Shown: positions 1 through 5,913, numbered from the stretch's first letter. The stretch: DNA of 10,790 bases from Oceanospirillaceae bacterium (GCA_003521845.1 DPHB01000043.1:13780-24569); one strand, 5' to 3'. The notes: generated by a model from the sequence alone, not told the origin. Numbers and translations: made by a program.

Positions 1-321
1 CATTTCACGCATATACATACGTACTGGGTCAGTGGTGCGGCCGGCTTCAGTTTCTACTGCGGCCAAGGCGGCGGCGGCTTCTTCTGCCGCGGCTTCGTCC
101 GTAGTATCACCATCGGTCATGAGTATGGTTTCAACGTCTGGAGCTTGCTCCGAAACGGGAATACCCATGTCATTGATCATACCAATGATTTCTTCGACCT
201 GATCCGGGTCGACGATATCTTCTGGTAGGTGATCATTTACCTCCGCATAGGTCAAGAAACCTTGTTCGCGGCCTTTGGTAATGAGTTCTTTTAGACGAGA
301 CTGTTGTTCGTTGGCAGCCAT
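1..321 (-). CDS. rpoD: RNA polymerase sigma-70 factor RpoD, N-terminal part (cut by window edge)
   Basis: This is the start of the primary sigma factor, which directs core RNA polymerase to housekeeping promoters. Only the first 107 codons lie in the window, and the frame is open to base 1. Residues 1-60 (beginning MAANEQQSRLKELI) match sigma region 1.1, the acidic domain that blocks free sigma from binding DNA. An Ala/Glu-rich stretch (about 75-92) follows, then DPVRMYMREM at 98-107, the highly conserved beginning of region 1.2. The ATG at 319-321 is preceded by AAGGG six bases upstream, a good ribosome binding site. It is the last gene of the rpsU-yqeY-dnaG-rpoD order, 242 bp after dnaG. 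That spacer holds its own promoter candidates, so rpoD can probably be transcribed apart from the operon. Identification is near certain; the DNA-binding regions 2-4 lie outside the window. Confidence 0.97.
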   Translation of the reverse strand, partial: MAANEQQSRLKELITKGREQGFLTYAEVNDHLPEDIVDPDQVEEIIGMINDMGIPVSEQAPDVETILMTDGDTTDEAAAEEAAAALAAVETEAGRTTDPVRMYMREM

Positions 322-374
322 AGAAACCCTTATTAAAATAGTAGGCAATTTAGGTGAAATAGAGCAGGCCGAAC

Positions 375-404
375 ATTATAGTTGAACGGCGCTACTTCTT
401 CCAG
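375..404 (-). promoter_or_regulatory. Candidate sigma-70 promoter for rpoD
   Basis: Read on the minus strand, a perfect TATAAT (375-380) lies about 54 bp before the rpoD start codon, giving a leader of roughly 47 nt. Eighteen bases upstream is CTGGAA (399-404), only 3 of 6 matches to TTGACA, so the -35 is weak. The perfect -10 and its position support a housekeeping promoter, but the call rests mainly on that one box. Confidence 0.5.
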
Positions 405-454
405 ATAAATCGCGGAATGATTGAAGTGCACGCTTTTTCATAAGCATGTTGTAT

Positions 455-483
455 AGATGGCGTTACGTGGGCTACTTTTCAAG
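455..483 (-). promoter_or_regulatory. Candidate heat-shock (sigma-32) promoter upstream of rpoD
   Basis: On the minus strand CTTGAAA (477-483) is followed after 14 bp by CGCCATCT (455-462). The sigma-32 (RpoH) consensus is CTTGAAA, 11-16 bp, CCCCATNT. The -35 matches fully, the -10 matches 6 of its 7 defined bases, and the spacing is in range. No sigma-70 -10 sits at a normal distance from this -35, because the nearest TATACA is 21 bp away. Transcription would start near 448 and give a leader of about 125 nt before rpoD. E. coli rpoD is known to have a heat-shock promoter, but inside dnaG; here it lies in the dnaG-rpoD spacer. The pattern is seen directly; its activity is inferred. Confidence 0.62.
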
Positions 484-524
484 GCTGTCGAGTATATTTA
501 CTGCAGCGATTGGCCCTTGCCTAA

Positions 525-542
525 AGGTCCCTGTCTGGACCT
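525..542 (-). other. Short inverted repeat just after dnaG
   Basis: A perfect 6-bp inverted repeat (AGGTCC, six-base loop, GGACCT) lies about 20 bp beyond the dnaG stop codon. The base after the stem on the minus strand begins TTTAGG, not a real U-tract, so it is a poor intrinsic terminator. It could stabilise or mark processing of the dnaG 3' end; the E. coli dnaG-rpoD spacer is known to contain an RNA processing site. No function is shown by sequence alone. Confidence 0.3.
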
Positions 543-563
543 GTGAAGAAAGTCTATTGTCTA

Positions 564-2693
564 CTATTCTGGCGCTTTTGCAAGGCTTCTTTTTTCGCTC
601 AGCAGTACCTTTAGCTGTTGCTTGGCAGAATCCGTTTCTGCTTGGCTGTGATTGCCACGCAATATATTGCTCAAATCATCAAAACGCTGGTCAAAATAGT
701 GATGGCTTAGTTTATTGATGGCTTCGTTGAGCTGGCTAGCGTGGTCGCCGGCAACTTGTAGGGACTCTAGGCCGGCGAGGCTGCGCATCATAGGCCAGGC
801 TGCTAAGTTGGCGCACTCGCTTTGTAACTCGGCGGCTTTAGGGGCGCGTTTTAATGTGCCTTGTACTTGTTGGCATATTTCCAGAAGCTGTACTAGTACG
901 CTGGCATCGGGCAGGCGTAGCTGGCTTAAATGCGCAGGTATTTGGCTATGGGCTAGGGCTAGCTCTGGGTGGCGTAATATTAAGCGGATGGCCGCTTGGG
1001 CCGGGTTTTGTACTTTTACCGGAATGCGCGGCTGATTTTGCCATTGGTTATTGCCAAAATTTCTGTGTTTTTGGTAGTCGCCTTTGGTCTTCTTAAAGGT
1101 CTTCTTCTGCCCTTGGTTTTGCTCACCCTGATAAGCGTAAGCTTGGTCTTGCTGTACTGTTTCGGTAGGCCAGTAGTCACTGCTTTCGGGGTAGTCTGAA
1201 TGCGGGGCCTGGTGGTAGTCACTGTAGTCTGCAGTGGCCTCGTCATAAGGTGTGTCGAACTGCCTAGTATCTGGGTAGTCTGGCGCTGGGCTAGCTTGTC
1301 GGTCGCTGTCTGGTTCTGCTTGGTTGGTGGCTGCTGGCGGCACCTGGGGTATAGGTTCGCTTACTGCGGTGAGCTGTGACAAGGTGTCTTGGTTCAGGCC
1401 GGTGACATCTTCTAGCTTGCTAATCATCATGCTGCGCATCAAACCTTTGGGCATAGATTGAATGACGGGCATAATGTCGGTGGCTAGTTTGGCGCGATGT
1501 TCTAGGTTGTGGATGTCCAAATCTTGGGCGTATTGGTTGAAGAGGAACTCACTAAAAGGGGTGGCACTGGCAATGCGCTGGGTGAGGGCTTCGGTGCCTT
1601 CCTTGCGCACTATGGTATCTGGATCTTCGCCCTGAGGTAGCAATAAGAAACGTGCTTGACGGCCGTCAGTCATAAATTCCACGCAAGTATGCATGGCGCG
1701 GATGGCGGCTTTGATGCCGGCGGCGTCACCGTCGAAGCAAAAAATCACTTCGCTCACCATCTTGTAGATGCGTTCTAGGTGGTAGCGGCTGGTGGATGTG
1801 CCAAGGGTAGCCACGGCGTAGTTGATATCGTGTTGGGCTAGGGCTACCACGTCCATATAGCCTTCTACCACAAGAATGCGTTTCAAGTTGCGTTCTTGCT
1901 GGCGTGCTTCGTAGAGGCCGTAAAGTTCTTTCTCTTTATGAAAGACGTCGGTTTCTGGTGAGTTTAGGTATTTGGGTTTGGCATCGCCCAATACGCGCCC
2001 GCCAAAGGCAATAACTTTGCCTTTGCTGTTGCGAATAGGGAACATGATGCGTTCTCTAAAGAAATCGTAGACCCGTTGGCTGTCTTCCTTTTTTACGGCC
2101 ATGCCACATTGCACTAAGGCGGTAAGGGTTTGTTCAGAAGTACTAACGCTGTCGATTAAATTTTGCCAGCCTGTAGGGGCAAAACCAATACCAAAACGCT
2201 GCGCTATTTGGCCGCTTAGGCCACGGTCTTTTAAATAGTCTACGGCCTGCTTGCGCTGAGGGTGTTGGCGCAACTGCTTTTGGTAGTATGCATTGCTTTG
2301 CTCTAATAGGTCATAGGATTGATTGCGGGCTTGGGTTTTTGCTTGTTGTGCAGCAATAGCGGCCGGTGATAAATTTTGGTCGGGTTTAGGGACGTCTAGG
2401 CCTGCTTTACGGGCTAGTTCTTCCACGGCTTCTGGAAAGCTAAGGTGCTCTAAGTCCATTAAGAAGCCAATGGCGTTGCCGCCAGCGCCGCAGCCAAAGC
2501 AATAGAAAAACTGCTTATCAGGTGCCACGCTAAATGAAGGGGTCTTTTCTTTATGGAATGGGCAGCATGCAGAATAGTTGCGGCCAGTGCGTTTTAATTT
2601 TACGCGGCTGTCCACAACATCAACAATGTCCGTACGATCAAGCAGGTTGTCGATAAAGTCTTGGGGGATGCGGTGGGACTGCTGGGCGGACAC
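564..2693 (-). CDS. dnaG: DNA primase DnaG with an enlarged interdomain linker
   Basis: Primase makes the short RNA primers for replication and is recruited to the fork by the DnaB helicase. The N-terminal zinc-binding domain has ligands C44, H47, C65 and C68, each four residues on from the E. coli positions. The RNA polymerase core includes the basic stretch about 211-233 (FFRERIMFPI...GGR). The TOPRIM metal centre is VVEGYMDV (275-282, E277) and DGDAAG (321-326, D321 and D323). The C-terminal helicase-binding domain starts around 560. At 709 residues it is about 130 longer than E. coli DnaG (581). The extra length is a low-complexity linker at about 445-555, rich in Pro, Asp, Tyr and Gln and ending in a Lys cluster. 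The start is GTG (2691-2693), placing SHRIPQDFI where E. coli has AGRIPRVFI; only a weak AGG seven bases upstream supports it. It lies 19 nt after yqeY, so co-transcription is likely. Confidence 0.97.
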   Translation of the reverse strand: MSAQQSHRIPQDFIDNLLDRTDIVDVVDSRVKLKRTGRNYSACCPFHKEKTPSFSVAPDKQFFYCFGCGAGGNAIGFLMDLEHLSFPEAVEELARKAGLDVPKPDQNLSPAAIAAQQAKTQARNQSYDLLEQSNAYYQKQLRQHPQRKQAVDYLKDRGLSGQIAQRFGIGFAPTGWQNLIDSVSTSEQTLTALVQCGMAVKKEDSQRVYDFFRERIMFPIRNSKGKVIAFGGRVLGDAKPKYLNSPETDVFHKEKELYGLYEARQQERNLKRILVVEGYMDVVALAQHDINYAVATLGTSTSRYHLERIYKMVSEVIFCFDGDAAGIKAAIRAMHTCVEFMTDGRQARFLLLPQGEDPDTIVRKEGTEALTQRIASATPFSEFLFNQYAQDLDIHNLEHRAKLATDIMPVIQSMPKGLMRSMMISKLEDVTGLNQDTLSQLTAVSEPIPQVPPAATNQAEPDSDRQASPAPDYPDTRQFDTPYDEATADYSDYHQAPHSDYPESSDYWPTETVQQDQAYAYQGEQNQGQKKTFKKTKGDYQKHRNFGNNQWQNQPRIPVKVQNPAQAAIRLILRHPELALAHSQIPAHLSQLRLPDASVLVQLLEICQQVQGTLKRAPKAAELQSECANLAAWPMMRSLAGLESLQVAGDHASQLNEAINKLSHHYFDQRFDDLSNILRGNHSQAETDSAKQQLKVLLSEKRSLAKAPE
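1074..1280 (-). repeat. Dispersed GACTAC hexamer repeats inside dnaG (Asp-Tyr units)
   Basis: On the minus strand the hexamer GACTAC occurs six times, at 1074-1079, 1173-1178, 1191-1196, 1215-1220, 1224-1229 and 1275-1280, always in frame as Asp-Tyr. The last five occur within about 110 bp and encode the DY pairs at residues 472 to 507 of DnaG, often as SDY or PDY. Reuse of the same codon pair suggests expansion of a short repeat within a disordered linker rather than selection on each residue. It does not disrupt the reading frame. Confidence 0.7.
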
Positions 2694-2712
2694 GGAGGCG
2701 CCTAAATGCTGT

Positions 2713-3159
2713 CTAGCTCAAGCTGGCTTTAATTTGTCCGCTAACCTTGCCCATGTCGGCACGGCCTTGTAGTTGCGGCTTTAATTGGCCCATGACCTTA
2801 CCCATGTCTTGCATGCTGGTAGCGCCGGTGGCAGCGATAGCGGCGGCAATCATGTCGGCTATTTCTTCTGGTGTCAGTTGCGTTGGCAAGAATTCTTGTA
2901 CTACACCTAGTTCAAACTTCTCTTGATCGATAAGATCGGTGCGCTTAGCGGCTTCGAACTGGCTGATAGAATCACGACGTTGTTTCAGCATCTTGTCTAA
3001 AATAGCCAAGATACGAGTGTCGTCTAGTTCGATACGCTCATCCACTTCAACGCGTTTGATTTCCGCCAGCATGGAGCGAATAACTACCAAACGTTGTTTT
3101 TCCTTAGCGCGCATGGCTTGTTTTTGAGCATCTTTAAGTTGGGACTTTAAATCAGACAT
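2713..3159 (-). CDS. yqeY: GatB/YqeY family protein
   Basis: This 148-residue soluble protein belongs to the YqeY family, related to the C-terminal domain of the GatB subunit of the tRNA-dependent amidotransferase. The family's function is not settled; tRNA binding is suggested by that relationship. The N-terminal two-thirds is helical and charged (MSDLKSQLKDAQKQAMRAKEK, with EIKRVEVDER near 33-42). The C-terminal third carries the typical LPTQLTPEEI near 91-100 and the MGKVMGQLKPQLQGRADMGKV block, which has an internal MGKV repeat. Length equals the usual 147-150 residues. The ATG has GAGG six bases upstream. It sits between rpsU and dnaG, as in Pseudomonas; E. coli lacks a gene at this place in the operon. 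A terminator-like hairpin upstream probably lowers its transcription relative to rpsU. I see no convincing promoter of its own in the 63 bp before it. Confidence 0.93.
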   Translation of the reverse strand: MSDLKSQLKDAQKQAMRAKEKQRLVVIRSMLAEIKRVEVDERIELDDTRILAILDKMLKQRRDSISQFEAAKRTDLIDQEKFELGVVQEFLPTQLTPEEIADMIAAAIAATGATSMQDMGKVMGQLKPQLQGRADMGKVSGQIKASLS

Positions 3160-3222
3160 AATGAGCCTCGTGCTAGTGGATAGTGCAATCTAATGCTAGG
3201 TTCAGTTTGCTAAATGCCAGAA

Positions 3223-3266
3223 ACAACAAAGGGGCGGGTAACTGAAAACCGCCCCTAAGGTGTTGT
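3223..3266 (-). terminator. Terminator or attenuator between rpsU and yqeY
   Basis: On the minus strand an 8-bp GC-rich stem (AGGGGCGG with CCGCCCCT) closes an 11-base loop and is followed by TTGTTGTTTC. The flanks ACAACA and TGTTGT can also pair, extending the stem by 6 bp across a small asymmetric bulge. The U-rich tail is interrupted by G, so termination is probably partial. E. coli has a terminator at the equivalent place after rpsU; it lets S21 be made in excess over primase and sigma-70, and the same logic fits here. Confidence 0.75.
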
Positions 3267-3305
3267 CTAAGAGAATGTTTCTCCTGACAGAATCTGACGT
3301 TTACT

Positions 3306-3329
3306 CTAGCTTAATAGGGATTAGGCTAG
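3306..3329 (-). other. Hairpin just downstream of rpsU
   Basis: CTAGC at 3306-3310 pairs with GCTAG at 3325-3329, and TAAT pairs with ATTA inside it, around an AGGG loop on the plus strand. As minus-strand RNA the stem is 10 bp with one C-A mismatch. It begins 15 nt after the rpsU stop codon and has no U-tract, so by itself it is not a terminator. It may protect the 3' end of the rpsU message after termination or processing at the stronger hairpin further on. Confidence 0.45.
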
Positions 3330-3344
3330 CAGTAATAAACAGTC

Positions 3345-3560
3345 TTAGTACAAACGTACGTGACGACGGTTTTCGCGAGATACTTTCTTAGCGTGACGCT
3401 TAACAGCGGCGGCTGCTTTGCGCTTACGTACGCTAGTTGGCTTTTCGTAAAATTCACGCTTACGTACATCGGCTAGTACGCCCGCTTTTTCACACGCGCG
3501 CTTGAAGCGACGTAAAGCAATATCAAATGGTTCGTTTTCTTTCAGTTTTACAGCCGGCAT
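3345..3560 (-). CDS. rpsU: 30S ribosomal protein S21
   Basis: S21 is a small basic protein of the 30S subunit platform, near the anti-Shine-Dalgarno end of 16S rRNA, and is needed for initiation on natural mRNAs. The 71 residues match the family length exactly. MPAVKLKENEPFDIALRRFKRACEKAGVLADVRKREFYEKP is close to the E. coli sequence, followed by the Lys/Arg/Ala-rich helix and the terminal VRLY. The ATG at 3558-3560 has an AGGTAGAG purine-rich stretch just upstream. It is the first gene of the operon, behind a near-consensus promoter and a leader of about 120 nt, and is followed by a hairpin and a probable partial terminator. The long stretch of Lys and Arg codons is normal for S21. Confidence 0.98.
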   Translation of the reverse strand: MPAVKLKENEPFDIALRRFKRACEKAGVLADVRKREFYEKPTSVRKRKAAAAVKRHAKKVSRENRRHVRLY

Positions 3561-3684
3561 ATCTCTACCTGTTCATAGATAACGCAATTATTTAAGTGGG
3601 CGCCATCTTGTTAATTTAATGTCTGTTGTTATTCATTCGCCGATTTTGCTGAACAAACAACACAAACACTACATGTGTTTTAGG
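3561..3684 (-). promoter_or_regulatory. rpsU 5' leader with two possible hairpins
   Basis: The predicted transcript has about 124 nt before the S21 start codon. Near its 5' end AAACAC (3664-3669) and GTGTTT (3675-3680) form a 6-bp stem around a 5-base loop. Downstream TGTTGTT (3624-3630) and AACAACA (3656-3662) form a 7-bp stem enclosing 25 bases. A tiny frame (ATG GCG CCC ACT TAA on the minus strand, around 3595-3610) is also present but has no ribosome binding site. Ribosomal protein leaders are often sites of autoregulation, which makes this a candidate, but I do not recognise a known motif. Confidence 0.35.
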
Positions 3685-3690
3685 CCGCAT

Positions 3691-3719
3691 ATTCTACTCT
3701 TTGAATTGGGGGGTGTAAA
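3691..3719 (-). promoter_or_regulatory. Sigma-70 promoter of the rpsU operon
   Basis: On the minus strand TTTACA (3714-3719) and TAGAAT (3691-3696) are separated by exactly 17 bp, each matching consensus at 5 of 6 positions. The bases after the -10 (ATGCGGCC) form a GC-rich discriminator, a feature of promoters under stringent (ppGpp/DksA) control, as expected for a ribosomal protein. Transcription should start near 3684. I looked for a LexA box (CTG, ten bases, CAG), known at the E. coli rpsU promoter, and found none in this spacer. Confidence 0.8.
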
Positions 3720-3937
3720 GGCTGTTTGAGAAAAAGTTTTAGGGGGATGGCTACCTAATTTTAGCTGCGCCCGTGGCGCGCCTTCTAGCTTCGGTTTTGT
3801 ATTAGGTTTTAATAGCCAATAGGTGTCGTCGCAGGTAAAATTCACCCCAGATAAAGGGAGTAGACTGCGGTTGCTGCAATACTGCGCCCTATTAAACCCT
3901 AGTATAGCCCAAGTAAGGCTCCTGTAGCGCAATTATT
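3720..3937. other. Rest of the rpsU-tsaD divergent spacer
   Basis: These 218 bp lie between the rpsU promoter and tsaD. They must hold the tsaD promoter, but I find no pair of boxes at proper spacing; TATTAA and TAGTAT near 3891-3905 are possible -10 elements without a good -35. An 87-codon minus-strand frame (3669-3932) crosses the region but has no recognisable domain and contains the rpsU promoter, so it is not called as a gene. No repeat or operator stands out. Confidence 0.4.
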
Positions 3938-4972
3938 ATGAAAGTTTTAGGTATCGAAACCTCTTGTGATGAAACTGGTGTAGCCATTTATGACACCCAG
4001 CAAGGTATTCTTGCGGAAGCCTTGTATAGCCAGGTTGCTGTGCACGCCGAATATGGTGGTGTGGTGCCGGAGTTGGCCTCACGTGACCATATACGTAAGC
4101 TAGTACCTTTGCTGCGTGAAGTGTTTGCTAAGGCGCAACTAGAATTTGGCGATATCGATGGCGTAGCCTATACCTCTGGCCCTGGTTTGATTGGTGCCTT
4201 GATGGTCGGCGCGTCTACTGGGCGTGCCTTGGGCATGGCTTGGGATGTGCCGACCATTGGCGTGCATCATATGGAAGGGCACTTGTTGGCACCCTTATTG
4301 GAACCTGATGCGCCAAAGCCGCCCTTTGTGGCTTTGTTGGTTTCTGGCGGGCATACACAGCTAGTTAATGTGCATAGCTTGGGTGATTACCAGTTAATGG
4401 GCGAGTCTATTGATGATGCTGCTGGTGAAGCTTTTGATAAGGTAGCCAAAATGCTGGACTTGGATTACCCCGGCGGCCCTCATGTGGCACGCTATGCTAC
4501 CCAGGGTGAAGTAGGGCGTTTTAAGTTTCCACGCCCTATGGTGGACCGTCCCGGTTTAGATATGAGTTTTAGTGGTTTAAAAACCGCGGCTTTATATGCT
4601 GTCCAAGGACTGCAGAAAGCCAGTTCTGACGGTCAGCTGAGTGAGCAAGATAAAGCGGATATTTGTTTGGCCTTTGAACAAGCTGCGGTTGATACCTTAG
4701 CCATCAAATGCCGTCGCGCCATCGAGCAATCCGGACACAAGGTATTGGTAATGGCTGGTGGTGTGAGTGCTAATCAGCGATTGCGTGCTAAATTGGCCGA
4801 GGCAGCCGCTAAACTGGGTGCCAAGGTGTATTACCCACGCCCTGCCTATTGCACGGACAATGGTGCCATGATCGCCTTTGCTGGTGCCTTGCGGTTACAG
4901 GCTGGGCAGGCCGATGATTTGCGTTTACAAATTCAGCCACGTTGGCCTCTGGATAAATTAACGGCTATTTGA
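3938..4972 (+). CDS. tsaD: tRNA N6-threonylcarbamoyladenosine transferase TsaD
   Basis: TsaD, working with TsaB and TsaE, transfers the threonylcarbamoyl group from threonylcarbamoyl-AMP to A37 of tRNAs that read ANN codons, producing t6A. The 344-residue protein is full length and has the ASKHA-fold signatures. These are GIETSCDETGVAIYD at 5-19, metal ligands H111 and H115 in VHHMEGH, the LLVSGGHTQL loop at 133-142, DMSFSGLKTA at 208-217, GGVSANQRLR at 274-283 and the third metal ligand D307 in CTDNGAM. The start at 3938 gives MKVLGIETSCDET, colinear with E. coli MRVLGIETSCDET, so it is right. No clear ribosome binding site precedes it: the nearest AAGG is about 19 bases away. It diverges from rpsU, as in E. 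coli and Pseudomonas, and is followed by folB after 47 bp. The older name is gcp/ygjD. Confidence 0.98.
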   Translation: MKVLGIETSCDETGVAIYDTQQGILAEALYSQVAVHAEYGGVVPELASRDHIRKLVPLLREVFAKAQLEFGDIDGVAYTSGPGLIGALMVGASTGRALGMAWDVPTIGVHHMEGHLLAPLLEPDAPKPPFVALLVSGGHTQLVNVHSLGDYQLMGESIDDAAGEAFDKVAKMLDLDYPGGPHVARYATQGEVGRFKFPRPMVDRPGLDMSFSGLKTAALYAVQGLQKASSDGQLSEQDKADICLAFEQAAVDTLAIKCRRAIEQSGHKVLVMAGGVSANQRLRAKLAEAAAKLGAKVYYPRPAYCTDNGAMIAFAGALRLQAGQADDLRLQIQPRWPLDKLTAI

Positions 4973-4984
4973 TGTATAGCTGAT

Positions 4985-5009
4985 ATTTGGGGCCCGACCC
5001 CGTTTAAAT
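4985..5009 (+). other. Hairpin in the tsaD-folB spacer
   Basis: GGGG (4989-4992) and CCCC (4998-5001) can pair around CCCGA, with flanking ATTT and AAAT adding four weak pairs across a one-sided bulge. GTTTAAAT follows the GC stem. This is at best a weak attenuator between tsaD and folB. It lies just before the folB ribosome binding site and could also affect folB translation. Confidence 0.3.
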
Positions 5010-5019
5010 AGGATGTATT

Positions 5020-5376
5020 ATGGACACGGTTTATATTCATGGCTTGGCTGTAGAAACAACAATAGGCATTTTTGACTGGGAACGTACCATTAAACAAAAG
5101 GTGGTATTGGATATCGAGATGGCTGTGGATATTCGCGCCTCGGCGGCCAGTGAGGACATTGACCGTACGGTGAGTTATAAAGATGTGTCAGACCGATTGC
5201 TAGCCTTTATTACGGCTAGTGAGTTTTTGCTGGTAGAAACCATGGCCGAAGAAATTGCTGCCTTGGTATTAAATGAATTCCCGGTGCCCTTTGTGCGTTT
5301 AAAACTGGGTAAGCCAGGTGCGGTACCAGAAGCGCAAGATGTGGGTGTCATTATTGAGCGTGGCAATAAGCCATAA
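5020..5376 (+). CDS. folB: Dihydroneopterin aldolase FolB
   Basis: FolB cleaves 7,8-dihydroneopterin to 6-hydroxymethyl-7,8-dihydropterin and glycolaldehyde in folate synthesis; the family forms octamers in the cytoplasm. The 118 residues follow E. coli FolB (122) throughout: MDTVYIHGLAVETTIGIFDWER at the start with E21, the conserved Tyr (Y53), LVETMAEEIA with pterin-anchoring E73, LKLGKPGAV with catalytic K98, and VGVIIERGN near the end. An AGGA six bases before the ATG is a good ribosome binding site. Its stop codon overlaps the folK start by one base (TAATG). It makes the substrate of the next enzyme, so the pair forms a two-step pathway unit. In many relatives plsY lies between tsaD and folB; it is absent here. 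Confidence 0.97.
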   Translation: MDTVYIHGLAVETTIGIFDWERTIKQKVVLDIEMAVDIRASAASEDIDRTVSYKDVSDRLLAFITASEFLLVETMAEEIAALVLNEFPVPFVRLKLGKPGAVPEAQDVGVIIERGNKP

Positions 5377-5873
5377 TGACTGTGCAGGTGTATTTAGGGC
5401 TTGGTGCCAATATCGACCCAGAGCACTGTCTCCGGGCGGGTGTGGCGGCTTTGCGCGATGCTTTTGGTGAGTCTAGTCCGGTGCAATTGTCACCGGTATA
5501 CCAAACCCAGGCTGTGGGTCTTGAAGGTCCTGATTTTCTTAATATGGTGGTCGGTTTTTCTACGCTCATGTCGGTGGCTGATTTGCGTGCTTGGATCAAA
5601 GAAGTAGAAAACAAAAATGGACGCCAGCGGGACCAAAAGCAATCTAGTTGCCACCGTTTGGATATGGATTTATTGCTCTATGGCAATCTGATTAGCCCTG
5701 CAGATAATTTGCCCCGCAGCGATGTTTTACAGCGTGCTTATGTACTAAAGCCTTTGGCAGACATCGCCCCTGCGCTGTCATACCCCGGGGCACAGGAAAG
5801 TATGGCTAGTTTGTGGCAGGCAAGCCAATTAGGCCAGGTAATAAAATCGATACCAATGGAGTTTACTGATTAG
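5376..5873 (+). CDS. folK: FolK-type hydroxymethyldihydropterin pyrophosphokinase (variant active-site motif)
   Basis: HPPK transfers pyrophosphate from ATP to 6-hydroxymethyl-7,8-dihydropterin, the product of FolB. The family features are VYLGLGANI at 5-13, the pterin-pocket stretch GPDFLNMVV at 51-59 and two metal-binding aspartates D96 and D98 in RLDMDLLLYGN. YVLKPLADIAP at 122-132 matches the usual C-terminal block. The family consensus before the aspartates is (P/S)RTLDLD; here it reads SCHRLDMD, placing His where the ATP-contacting Arg92 of E. coli usually lies, and the E. coli Trp89 is absent. At 165 residues the length is normal. In Pseudomonas a folK-like gene sits at this same place while a second, canonical folK lies elsewhere, so this may be the paralogue. 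It is translationally coupled to folB. Family assignment is strong; full catalytic equivalence is less certain. Confidence 0.88.
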   Translation: MTVQVYLGLGANIDPEHCLRAGVAALRDAFGESSPVQLSPVYQTQAVGLEGPDFLNMVVGFSTLMSVADLRAWIKEVENKNGRQRDQKQSSCHRLDMDLLLYGNLISPADNLPRSDVLQRAYVLKPLADIAPALSYPGAQESMASLWQASQLGQVIKSIPMEFTD

Positions 5874-5880
5874 CCTTGTT

Positions 5881-5913
5881 GGCTAGTAGGCTTGCTCTCA
5901 AGTAGGCCTAGCC
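5881..5913. other. Imperfect hairpin at the folK/cca convergence
   Basis: GGCTAG (5881-5886) pairs with CTAGCC (5908-5913), and inside it CTTG pairs with CAAG around a CTCT loop; the two stems are separated by an unpaired TAGG/TAGGC pair. It spans the 24 bp between the convergent stop codons and the last codons of cca, where a shared terminator would be expected. There is no T-run on either side, so its efficiency is doubtful. Confidence 0.35.

Noticed and set aside
446..718. A 90-codon plus-strand open frame across the dnaG-rpoD spacer and dnaG 3' end
   Set aside because: It is antisense to dnaG and to the rpoD promoter region, has no ribosome binding site and resembles no known protein.
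715..1246. Several overlapping frames of 67-106 codons on both strands inside dnaG
   Set aside because: They are shadows of the low-complexity dnaG linker in other frames. The dnaG frame is continuous with all family motifs.
3595..3610. Four-codon upstream frame (Met-Ala-Pro-Thr) in the rpsU leader
   Set aside because: It has no Shine-Dalgarno sequence and such short frames are expected by chance, so it is not listed as a gene.
3669..3932. An 87-codon minus-strand open frame between rpsU and tsaD
   Set aside because: It has no recognisable domain, contains the rpsU promoter within its 3' part and ends inside the rpsU leader. Composition is not protein-like (scattered Cys, Trp, Pro).
3561..3937. 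LexA box at the rpsU promoter, as in E. coli
   Set aside because: I checked CTG sites in this spacer for CAG ten bases later and found none.
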